This document shows positions 55,535 through 62,659 of a stretch of 64,000 nucleotides of DNA, piece after piece (position 1 is the stretch's first letter; the number at the start of each line of letters is the position of its first letter). A program made the translations under genes and the position numbers. The notes beneath the pieces are model-generated. The model did no database searches and was not told the DNA's origin. It was given only the letters and a program-made list of their open reading frames with translations. The stretch comes from Veillonella atypica KON (GTDB lineage Bacteria; Bacillota; Negativicutes; Veillonellales; Veillonellaceae). The stretch is taken from NCBI RefSeq assembly GCF_002959915.1, contig NZ_PPDE01000008.1, positions 682,001 through 746,000 on the forward strand, written 5' to 3'.

Positions 55535-55627
55535 TTAGTCTTTGCTAACAAGTTTTAAAATTGCTAGTGCTAGTACCAGTAGCGTTAATGTATTTGCTAA
55601 ACTTGTTAGCTATTTTATTATGTCCAT
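55535..55627 (-). pseudogene. Membrane-peptide gene with in-frame stop (module 2)
   Basis: From the ATG at 55627 the frame reads MDIIK, then TAG, then LTSLANTLTLLVLALAILKL and VSKD before TAA. The distal part is a convincing hydrophobic helix in phase with the ATG, so this looks like a 29-30 residue membrane-peptide gene disrupted by an amber codon. It corresponds to the 31-residue peptide of module 1. It could also be chance. Confidence 0.35.
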
Positions 55628-55765
55628 ACTTACACCGCTTTACAATACCGTTACACGCTCTAACATGTTTAACAGCAAGATTCTTTTAATAAAAAACTAT
55701 CGACTTAGGTAAATAGTATGTATACAGAGAAATGGACACATATCATAATAGGAGGTGAAACTTAT

Positions 55766-56236
55766 ATGTTTTTCTTTTTTCTTGAGGAAGATACTAGTAC
55801 AGGTTCGTATACATCGCCTTTTGATTCGATAAAACAACTTGATGACGAAGGTAATGAGTATTGGTATGCTAGGGATTTACAAGGGATACTTGAATACTCC
55901 GAATGGCGAAATTTTTATAAAATTATTGAAAAGGCAAAAAATGCTTGTGAAGCCAGTGGTCATATGGTTCAATCCGAATTTGTTGACATCAACAAATTGG
56001 TAGATGTTGGGGCTAACTTACAACGTAGTATACAAGATATAGTACTCTCTAGATACGCTTGTTACTTAATCGCTATGAATGGTGATCCGCGTAAAGAGGT
56101 AATCGCATTAGCTCAAACTTATTTTGCGGTAAAAACTCACAAGCAAGAGCAATTAGAATTGCAAAAAGAAGATAGCTTATGCTTACAAATTGATCTGCAC
56201 CCATTTTCTTGGACAGACAATCAGAACCACCCGTAA
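55766..56236 (+). pseudogene. DinD/BRO-N-type protein, 3'-truncated
   Basis: The ATG at 55766 has AGGAGG eight bases upstream. The product starts MFFFFLEEDTSTGSY and has the BRO-N/DinD sequence FDSIKQLDDEGNEYWYARDL, GILEYSEWRNFYKIIEKAKN and LSRYACYLIAMNGDPRKEVI, then IALAQTYFAVKTHKQEQLE. DinD proteins are about 270 residues; this one ends after 156, in sequence that matches insertion-sequence-like DNA at 56191-56215, followed by an IS200-type element. DinD is a DNA-damage-induced modulator of RecA; BRO-N proteins are phage antirepressors. The truncated product probably keeps the N-terminal domain only. Confidence 0.7.
56191..56215. mobile_element. Possible IS3-family terminal inverted repeat remnant
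   Basis: CTGCACCCATTTTCTTGGAC resembles the terminal repeats of IS150-group IS3 elements. It marks the point where DinD-like coding sequence stops. No IS3 transposase is present. Recognition is by memory of the motif only. Confidence 0.35.
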
Positions 56237-56958
56237 AACGGGTGGTTTGCTCACGGGCTATAAGCCCGTAGTACTAGGCCAGCGTCTAAAGGCGCTGGCT
56301 TTCACTACGTTCAAGCCGCATAGCCATTGACTCGTAACGGTCCCCTTAAAGGGGATATGTATTACTTGCTACCCTTAAAAGGGTCCTCATATTCTTTTAC
56401 ACTAAGTTTATCTTTCATTTGGTCATGTAACTCTTGCTCACGTATATATTTTTTTACGGTAGCTTCATTTAATCCTACCGTACTTACATAATATCCCTCG
56501 GACCAAAAGTGTCTATTTCCAAATTTATACTTTAAGTTTGCGTGTTTATCGAACATCATTAGTGCACTTTTACCCTTTAGATATCCCATAAAAGATGAAA
56601 CTGATATTTTAGGTGGAATTAACACTAGCATATGCACATGATCTGCCATAAGCTCCCCCTCTATAATCTTGACGCCCTTATATTCACATAAACGTCTCAG
56701 TATTTCACGTAAACTATTTCTGTATTGATTATATATAACTTTACGTCTATACTTAGGTGTAAATACTATGTGGTATTTGCATAACCATTTTGTGTGCGCA
56801 AGGCTCTGTGTCTTTGTTGCCATATAAAATCACCTTTCTTTTGTATATAATGCGGCTTGAACACCTACATTATACTTAAGCAAGGTGATTTTTTTGTATA
56901 ACTTTCGTTGCCGCACCCGCATAGCGGGTGGTTTTATGATTCGCGACTACGTCGCGAA
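56225..56958 (-). mobile_element. IS200-type insertion sequence (tnpA only), ends approximate
   Basis: A tnpA gene is bracketed by clusters of perfect stem-loops instead of terminal inverted repeats. On the left are AACCACCCG/CGGGTGGTT (56225-56247), ACGGGCT/AGCCCGT (56253-56269) and GCCAGCG/CGCTGGC (56278-56299); on the right are CACCCGC/GCGGGTG (56914-56930) and TTCGCGAC/GTCGCGAA (56940-56958). Such subterminal hairpins are bound by HUH transposases. No tnpB lies within it. Exact ends cannot be fixed from one sequence. Confidence 0.75.
56362..56823 (-). CDS. tnpA: IS200/IS605-family TnpA transposase
   Basis: The 153-residue protein has YHIVFTPKYRRKVIY, the HUH motif in MADHVHMLVLIPPKISVSSF and the catalytic Tyr in GYYVSTVGLNEATVKKYIRE. 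It is a Y1 HUH transposase of full family length, moving single-stranded DNA. The start at 56823 is near the right-hand stem-loops. Its CDS appears intact. Confidence 0.93.
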   Translation of the reverse strand: MATKTQSLAHTKWLCKYHIVFTPKYRRKVIYNQYRNSLREILRRLCEYKGVKIIEGELMADHVHMLVLIPPKISVSSFMGYLKGKSALMMFDKHANLKYKFGNRHFWSEGYYVSTVGLNEATVKKYIREQELHDQMKDKLSVKEYEDPFKGSK

Positions 56959-56983
56959 CCAGTCTAAAGACAAATAATAAAAA

Positions 56984-57007
56984 ATGGGCTGGTCGAGACC
57001 AGCCCAT
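56984..57007 (-). terminator. Terminator of the Abi-family gene
   Basis: ATGGGCTGGTC and GACCAGCCCAT are perfect 11-bp arms around GA, 63 bp after the stop; TTTTTTATTATTTG follows on the minus strand. Confidence 0.85.
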
Positions 57008-57069
57008 CAAGTATGCTCCGAAAAGACATACCGCAATTAACATTATTATAATACAACTTATAAAAACAA

Positions 57070-58074
57070 TCAACTAGATATAACCAATTTCAACTGACTA
57101 AGACGCCCACTTAAATTAGCTGGAACAATTGCATATTCTACTCTAGTATTAACATTTTGTCTTACATCTACTACTAATTTTTCATACTGTTTAATAAAAG
57201 ATAAGATTTCTTTTTTAGGTACACATAATGTTTTCAAAAACCAAGAAATCAAAATAATGTAATCACCTATCGTATCAAAGTTAACAAAAGGTAAATTAAA
57301 ATAATGTACCATATAACTAGACATACTTCGTGTGGCATTAAAAGACTTAAAGCGAGCATCAAAAACTATTCCATTATGTGCTACAGCATTTCTTAAATCC
57401 TTAAGTAAATAGATATAGTTCGATAGCAATTTACGATTTGTATCAAATTGGACTCCTATACCTAAACTATGAGATATTCTATCTCTAGCAGCAATAGTAA
57501 AACTAGCTAATAATTTACCAAACTGACCTAACATCATAACTTCAAACAAAGCCCATATAGGAACCTCTGAAGCATGATTGTCATAAAAATGCGTAATTTT
57601 AGTATTTCTGGATTTATATTGATCTAATAATATGCTTTGGATCATTTTTTGTAGCAATAACTTATTTTGTTGAATTTTTTGCTTTTGCTCTCTACCAAGT
57701 GTTGTAGGAGAATTATGAAACCCTTCAACAGCTAATCTAAACATATCATTAATATGCTCAGATTGTATAAAATTTAAAACCTCTTCAAGTACAATATTTT
57801 TAACGGCAGTTTCTATAAACATTAATTTACTATATAACAATGACTTAAGCTCACTATCATATCGAATAATAGCTTCAACTTCACGATAATCTTGAATCGC
57901 CAGTCGGTTAGTAGGTTGTTTAAAAAATCTATAACCTTTATATCCATGAAAATACCCACTATTTCTTAATAGTCGTTTATCGGTCGTTCCTCTAATATCA
58001 ATACCTTGATTTCGTAAATGTCGCATTAAACCATTTAAAGACTTATAGCTCACAATATACGCCCTCTTCTCCAT
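57070..58074 (-). CDS. Abi-family (Abi_2, AbiD/AbiF-like) HEPN protein
   Basis: The protein (334 residues from MEKRAYIVSYKSLNGLMRHL) has NSGYFHGYKGYRFF, YREVEAIIRYDSELKSLLYS and IETAVKNIVLEEV of the Abi_2 family, then VPIWALFEVMMLGQFGKLL and the HEPN RNase-type motif LRNAVAHNGIVFDARF (Rx4H). Such proteins abort phage infection in lactococci and relatives. The gene is visibly more AT-rich than its neighbours, a sign of transfer. No clear RBS precedes the ATG at 58074. It has its own terminator and lies beside an IS. Confidence 0.82.
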   Translation of the reverse strand: MEKRAYIVSYKSLNGLMRHLRNQGIDIRGTTDKRLLRNSGYFHGYKGYRFFKQPTNRLAIQDYREVEAIIRYDSELKSLLYSKLMFIETAVKNIVLEEVLNFIQSEHINDMFRLAVEGFHNSPTTLGREQKQKIQQNKLLLQKMIQSILLDQYKSRNTKITHFYDNHASEVPIWALFEVMMLGQFGKLLASFTIAARDRISHSLGIGVQFDTNRKLLSNYIYLLKDLRNAVAHNGIVFDARFKSFNATRSMSSYMVHYFNLPFVNFDTIGDYIILISWFLKTLCVPKKEILSFIKQYEKLVVDVRQNVNTRVEYAIVPANLSGRLSQLKLVISS

Positions 58075-58197
58075 TTTATACAAACACGAACTAACTATAC
58101 AATTTAATTATAATCCTCTTAATATAAATTTACTATTTATATATAATGAGATTTATAAATAAAGCACTATGAGTATTCTTCTAAACTCTACCTTTAC
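58075..58197. other. AT-rich leader of the Abi gene
   Basis: This stretch must contain the Abi promoter on the minus strand; I see no strong consensus match and no gene. Confidence 0.4.
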
Positions 58198-58218
58198 GGC
58201 CTGCGTCCCACGCAGGCC
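58198..58218 (+). terminator. Plus-strand terminator-like hairpin without an upstream gene
   Basis: GGCCTGCGT-CCC-ACGCAGGCC is a perfect 9-bp stem followed on the plus strand by TTTCTCTTCT. There is no plus-strand gene before it, so it may end an antisense or small RNA. Confidence 0.5.
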
Positions 58219-58230
58219 TTTCTCTTCTAG

Positions 58231-58459
58231 CACATAAAGTTTTTAGCGGGAGGTGAGGGCTTTCAAAAGACGACTTTGGCCCTGCGTAGCCCTTTCCCTT
58301 TCTCACATAAAGTTTTTAGAGAGGCTGTAGGGGGATTCTAAAAACGACTTTGGCCCTGTTCCGAAGGAACAGACCTGGCCGGTAGAGGCTTTTAGAATCC
58401 CCCTACAGCCGTCCTCAAAAAATTTATAAATTTTCCTAGCTTTCACATAAAAATTAGCG
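58231..58459. repeat. Tandem intergenic repeat units of unknown type
   Basis: CACATAAAGTTTTTAG occurs at 58231 and 58304, each followed after 23-24 bases by ACGACTTTGGCCCTG; a decayed third start, CACATAAAAATTAGCG, lies at 58444. The unit length is 73 bp. Copy 1 can form AGGGCT/AGCCCT around the conserved core; copy 2 carries a much longer inverted repeat (separate entry). I recognise no known family. Confidence 0.65.
58323..58410. repeat. Perfect 21-bp inverted repeat enclosing a nested stem-loop
   Basis: The arms 58323-58343 (starting GGCTGTAGGGGG) and 58390-58410 (ending CCCCCTACAGCC) are perfectly complementary; pairing can extend outward through GAG/CTC to TTTTT/AAAAAA at about 58313-58422. 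The 46-base interior contains CTGTTCC-GAA-GGAACAG and GGCC/GGCC. It is a very stable cruciform or RNA of about 110 nt, like a miniature transposable element or structured RNA. Confidence 0.7.
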
Positions 58460-58582
58460 TATGATAAATGTAAGTAATATTCTCTATACGGAGCAAGACG
58501 CGTATATAATACGACCGCATAATGCAAGACCACGGTCAAAGTAAGGCACTCAACATTTTGGTATTTACCTCAAGGAGGCCAT

Positions 58583-59044
58583 ATGGATCCGCAAAGAATT
58601 CTGAAAGCATTATCCAATCCACATCGGTTAGATATTATATTGTGGCTAAAGCACCCAGAGCAAGAATTCGGTGTTCAAGTACACTTTAAAACTCTCATCG
58701 ATTTTCCAAACAGCGTTAGCGTTAAGAGTATCCAAAAACGCTGTGGTGTATCGCAATCGTCTGTATCTACATTTATGACTATGTTAGAGCGTGCAGGCCT
58801 TGTGGAATCGCGAAAAATTGACCAATACACCTATTATAGGCGCAATGAAACAGTTATCCGCGAGTTTGGCGAATGGTACAACAAAGAAGTATCCATCCAA
58901 ACCGATAATATCGACAAATTATTGGAAACAGTAACCTTAGACGACACATCCTATCCATCAACAGAGGATAGTTCTATGCTAAATCAACAACAAAGCATAG
59001 GCATATCTACTAAGGGACTAGACTATGAAAAAGATAATACCTAA
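58583..59044 (+). CDS. ArsR-family winged-helix regulator
   Basis: The 153-residue protein begins MDPQRILKALSNPHRLDIIL and has the recognition helix region SIQKRCGVSQSSVSTFMTML and wing ERAGLVESRKIDQYTYYRRN. It is an ArsR-type transcription factor; there is no obvious Cys metal site (a single Cys in KRCGVS), so it may not sense metals. AGGAGG lies four bases before the ATG. It is a lone plus-strand gene ended by the hairpin at 59080. Confidence 0.87.
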   Translation: MDPQRILKALSNPHRLDIILWLKHPEQEFGVQVHFKTLIDFPNSVSVKSIQKRCGVSQSSVSTFMTMLERAGLVESRKIDQYTYYRRNETVIREFGEWYNKEVSIQTDNIDKLLETVTLDDTSYPSTEDSSMLNQQQSIGISTKGLDYEKDNT

Positions 59045-59079
59045 ACACAACTCCCTATCATTGCTTTATAGGGAACAAT

Positions 59080-59126
59080 AAAGGAGCTATACTGCTAGAG
59101 GGTATCCTCAGCAATATAGCTCCTTT
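59080..59126. terminator. Bidirectional terminator between arsR-type gene and 49-residue gene
   Basis: A stem of about 17 bp with one mismatch (arms AAAGGAGCTATA and its near complement) has TTTTAAATTTATTTTT on the plus side and a T run on the minus side. Confidence 0.75.
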
Positions 59127-59131
59127 TAAAT

Positions 59132-59281
59132 TTATTTTTCTGCTCCATCGATTCTCTCCCTTACGCGACGAAAAACATCGGTGCCAGAGAATCTAACTTT
59201 ACTTTCTTTTGCTGCAAAATCAGCCTCGTCTAATGCATACTCAATAGAGTCTGTTAATTCAGCATATAATTCCATATCCAT
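59132..59281 (-). CDS. 49-residue acidic protein downstream of the aminotransferase
   Basis: The frame reads MDMELYAELTDSIEYALDEA then DFAAKESKVRFSGTDVFRRV and RERIDGAEK. It starts six bases after the aminotransferase stop. The RBS is poor, so it may depend on translational coupling. The helical, charged composition is protein-like and resembles small antitoxins in general character; I do not assign a family. Confidence 0.45.
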   Translation of the reverse strand: MDMELYAELTDSIEYALDEADFAAKESKVRFSGTDVFRRVRERIDGAEK

Positions 59282-59287
59282 TTTTAT

Positions 59288-60604
59288 TTATCGTTGCGCT
59301 TCGTATGCTCTAAATAGTTTAGATAGCAATACAGGCGCTAGTTTTAAAAGATCTGGGTTTTCGCAGAAGGATACGCGAAGTTGTGTCTTACCAGGATTGT
59401 GTTCCCTATCGACACCACTGTAGAATCCGTTAAGTGGAGCCATGAGCAATGTATAGTCATTGCCATCATCCAAGGTCACACGGCCGTGTTCAGCACACCA
59501 AGCAGCAAATTCAACGCCATCAAAGCCAGGTTTTGCTACATTGCGTACATCGATAACGAAATAGATGGACGCTTCTGGATTAGAAATAATGAAATCTGGT
59601 TCTACCTCTTTAAATCCCTTGTGAAGTTCATAAATCATTTTGCGATAGTAATCACGTTGTTGCTCATACCAGTTATGAAGATCAGCGTGGCTTTCATGAG
59701 CCAAGGCACCAAAAATATATTGACCAAGCGTATTAGCACTGAGATTCGCCGTATATTCAGCAACAGATTTTTCATAGCACAACGCATTGTCTGTAATGAT
59801 GGCGCCAATGCGAAGGCCACAAGCATTCCAAACCTTAGAGGCCGTTTCAAGACTAATACGACGGCCTTCGATACCTGGTACATCCTTATTCGTCAATGTC
59901 CAAATACTAGATGTTTCCTTGCCTTTTTCGTAGGCCAATTCACGATAGGCTTCATCGGAAATAATCCATAAATTATATTTTACGCACAAAGATGCATATT
60001 CAATCAAAGTTTCTTTGCTGAATAGTTGACCAGTTGGATTGTCGTAAGGAATAATCAACAATGCCCCTGGTTTTGTTTCTATAATGCGTTTTTCCACGGT
60101 TTCAATGGATGGCAATTCAAATTCGCCATTCTCGTTCAGGCGTCGTTCTACGGTTACCGTTTTACGACCAATGCGATGACCTACCGCATCGTAGTTCGTG
60201 TAGGACGGATTAAACATCAATAGAGGACGTTCCTCTTCACCTGCACCGCCACAAACGCCAAGCATGATGATTTCCATCGCCATGGACGCACCATCTGTAA
60301 CGAGTACATTAAGGCCTGTTGTATCGAAACCTTGGCTACGCAAAATATGCAAGAATGCTTCACGACATTCATCGGTCCCCGTTGTTGGTACATATGGCAC
60401 GATGCCCGTACTGAAAGGACTATTTGGTCCGCCTAGAGTAAATAGTCGGCGCTGCATGGCGGGATGCATAGGACGCATAACATTACCAATAGAACCATTA
60501 ACCAAAATAGGTGGGTTCTTTCGCTCTAAAAATTTAATTTGCCCCATGCGGATCCCCGACGGCTTGCGAGCCATCATATACGGGGATAAAACCGGTAGTT
60601 CCAT
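59288..60604 (-). CDS. PLP-dependent aminotransferase, class I/II
   Basis: The 438-residue protein has the fold-type I layout: VTDGASMAMEIIMLGV, IPYDNPTGQLFSKETLIEYA with the Asn and Pro of the PLP site, WIISDEAYRELAYE (Asp-Glu-x-Tyr), the Schiff-base Lys in SLETASKVWNACGLRIGAI and the substrate Arg in TQLRVSFCEN. The substrate cannot be named; aspartate- or alanine-type aminotransferases are likely relatives. GAGGAG lies 11 bases before the ATG. Confidence 0.88.
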   Translation of the reverse strand: MELPVLSPYMMARKPSGIRMGQIKFLERKNPPILVNGSIGNVMRPMHPAMQRRLFTLGGPNSPFSTGIVPYVPTTGTDECREAFLHILRSQGFDTTGLNVLVTDGASMAMEIIMLGVCGGAGEEERPLLMFNPSYTNYDAVGHRIGRKTVTVERRLNENGEFELPSIETVEKRIIETKPGALLIIPYDNPTGQLFSKETLIEYASLCVKYNLWIISDEAYRELAYEKGKETSSIWTLTNKDVPGIEGRRISLETASKVWNACGLRIGAIITDNALCYEKSVAEYTANLSANTLGQYIFGALAHESHADLHNWYEQQRDYYRKMIYELHKGFKEVEPDFIISNPEASIYFVIDVRNVAKPGFDGVEFAAWCAEHGRVTLDDGNDYTLLMAPLNGFYSGVDREHNPGKTQLRVSFCENPDLLKLAPVLLSKLFRAYEAQR

Positions 60605-60643
60605 ACAGAATCCAACTCCTCTAAATAAACGCCTTACACAAAA

Positions 60644-60746
60644 ATAAGGCTGTAATACGCATACATTGATATATATAGATACATTCTATTATAGTGCTTT
60701 TACAAGAGAAAATCTATAGTTTTATCATTATAGCTTACAGCCTTAT
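60644..60746 (-). other. Long-loop inverted repeat after the TonB receptor gene
   Basis: ATAAGGCTGTAA (60644-60655) and TTACAGCCTTAT (60735-60746) are perfect 12-bp arms 79 bases apart; TTTTTGTG follows on the minus strand. It may end the receptor transcript. The loop carries TATAAT on the minus strand (about 60696), a possible aminotransferase -10. Confidence 0.5.
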
Positions 60747-60770
60747 CAGTTTTTTTACTTATGCGATGAA

Positions 60771-62630
60771 TTAGATGGTAACTTCAATACCTAAGCGGAA
60801 GTTGCGACCTTGACCTGGCCACCAATCACCAGCGTGGCCCCAACGAACGCTAGATTGTTCTGCATAGTATGTATCAAATAGGTTATTGATGCGACCAAAT
60901 ACAGTCACATTTTCACGCACGCGATAGTTAGCACTTATATCAGTAATCCAATATGTTGTACGAGGGAAGATATTAGCCGCAGGACCTGGACGGTCGATGA
61001 CACCGCGAATATCCAAATGAGCATCCCATTTAGCATCGTTGTAATCGAGACCTGCATTGACTGCATGTTTAGGTACATAACCATCGCGATTTGCTTTGCG
61101 AGTTGGTGTAGCATCAATATGAGTATATGTATAACCGAGGCGGGCAGATAAATGTTTCGTTAATTGTTTGCGTACATCTGCATTGATGCCATATGCTTTT
61201 TCTGTATCAAAATTACGGTATTCACCTGACAATGGTACAGGGTTTGTCATTACCCAACCAATTTTATCTTTTGTACTGCGACTAAAGAAGTTGAGATTGC
61301 TGTTCCAAGTTTTACCGAATTTATGATGAACACCGACGCTCCATTCATGACCTGTTTCAGGTTTCAAATTGCGGTTGCCATTTGTGCCATCAAAGAGTTG
61401 ATATGGTGTAGGAGCCAAGAAATATTCTTTGTACGCTGCATATACATTCGTTTTAGCATTCACATCGTAGCCAACGCTAATGGATGGGGATGTATGCGTG
61501 CCAAATGCGGAGTGATGGTCAACGCGAACACCTGGTAAGACAGTCCATTTTGGAGCAACCTTCCACTCATCTTGTACGAAGTAAGATGTGTTCGTAAGTT
61601 TTACACCACCCATATTAAGCACCTTATCTTGACGCCAATCAATACCGCCAACTACGGTATGATCTTTTGCTTTATACGTCACTTGGTCACCAAACGCACG
61701 AGTCTTAATATCTGTTAAATAACCATCATATTTAGTTTTATAATGATTATCTAATACGTACAATTGATGGCTCCAACGTTTGTTGATGTTATTATTCCAA
61801 ACTGCACGGAATGAATCACTTGCTTCTGTACCATAACGAATGTGATTGAGAGCACCCAAGTGGTCAGAATACATCGCATCACCGCGATAGGTATCATAGA
61901 ATACTTTCACATCATTTTTGTCATTGATTTTGTTGCCTACCATGAAGGAACCAGTATGGCTGTTGCCATGTTGCAGAATGCGTTTGCCATGACCATCTTT
62001 ATAGGAACCGATGATATCTTTTTGGTACCCTACACGCCAGTACCAATCCTTTTTGCTACCTTCGTTCAAGAGAGCGTATTGTTCTAAATCATTGCTGCCG
62101 CCCATCATGCGAAGCTTAGTTTGAACGCCTTCCTCAGGTTTTGCCGTGATTACGTTCACAACACCACCGATAGCGCCAGAACCGTACAATGTAGAACCGG
62201 CACCGCGTTGTACTTCAATACGATCGATGCTAGACATATCTTTCAAAATTGTCATCGGTGGATTCACGCCAGCGGCGCCCATATTGATACCGTCTACCAA
62301 ATATAATACTTGGTCGGAACCATTAATACGGAACGCATTAGAATTCGTGTAACCTACACCACCACCGTACGTATTGATATCTACCCCCGGTACGATACGC
62401 ATCGCTTCATTCATATTAGTCGCGTGACGTTCGCGGATATCGTCGCCTGTAACCACACCCACACTAGCTGGTACTTGTGAAAGTTGTTGTTCACTACGCG
62501 TTGCAGTAACAACAATCGTATGGGAATCCCCTGCATCAGCAGCTAATACGCTAGGTGCACTAATTGTGCTACCAAATACAAGAGCTAATCCCACATATAG
62601 AGATAAACGTTGTTTCTTTGATACTTTCAT
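60771..62630 (-). CDS. TonB-dependent outer-membrane receptor
   Basis: The protein (619 residues from the ATG at 62630) has a signal peptide (LYVGLALVFGSTISAPSVLA), a TonB-box-like SHTIVVTATRSEQQL, a plug domain (VPASVGVVTGDDIRERHATN, MNEAMRIVPGVDINTYGGG, RIEVQRGAGSTLYGSGAIGG) and a beta-barrel ending in a terminal aromatic-rich strand (RNFRLGIEVTI). It imports a metal chelate such as haem, a siderophore or a corrinoid. TGGAGG precedes the ATG. It is downstream of the binding-protein and CobN-like genes in one run. Confidence 0.93.
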   Translation of the reverse strand: MKVSKKQRLSLYVGLALVFGSTISAPSVLAADAGDSHTIVVTATRSEQQLSQVPASVGVVTGDDIRERHATNMNEAMRIVPGVDINTYGGGVGYTNSNAFRINGSDQVLYLVDGINMGAAGVNPPMTILKDMSSIDRIEVQRGAGSTLYGSGAIGGVVNVITAKPEEGVQTKLRMMGGSNDLEQYALLNEGSKKDWYWRVGYQKDIIGSYKDGHGKRILQHGNSHTGSFMVGNKINDKNDVKVFYDTYRGDAMYSDHLGALNHIRYGTEASDSFRAVWNNNINKRWSHQLYVLDNHYKTKYDGYLTDIKTRAFGDQVTYKAKDHTVVGGIDWRQDKVLNMGGVKLTNTSYFVQDEWKVAPKWTVLPGVRVDHHSAFGTHTSPSISVGYDVNAKTNVYAAYKEYFLAPTPYQLFDGTNGNRNLKPETGHEWSVGVHHKFGKTWNSNLNFFSRSTKDKIGWVMTNPVPLSGEYRNFDTEKAYGINADVRKQLTKHLSARLGYTYTHIDATPTRKANRDGYVPKHAVNAGLDYNDAKWDAHLDIRGVIDRPGPAANIFPRTTYWITDISANYRVRENVTVFGRINNLFDTYYAEQSSVRWGHAGDWWPGQGRNFRLGIEVTI

Positions 62631-62659
62631 AAAAACCTCCACACACATCAAACTATAAA

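Noticed and set aside
56225-56299. CRISPR-like series of palindromes
   Set aside because: The palindromes differ in sequence and are explained as subterminal stem-loops of the IS200-type element; no repeat-spacer periodicity or cas genes.
56876-57073. 65-codon hydrophobic frame after the Abi gene
   Set aside because: It runs through the perfect Abi terminator stem and the IS200 stem-loops, starts at a TTG with no RBS, and its C-terminal half is an artefact of palindromic DNA.
58231-58410. Retron or group II intron RNA
   Set aside because: No reverse transcriptase or intron-encoded protein is nearby, and no domain V-like element is seen.
58303-58539. 78-codon minus-strand frame over the repeat region
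   Set aside because: It is created by the inverted repeat and repeat units; no RBS and no protein-like pattern.
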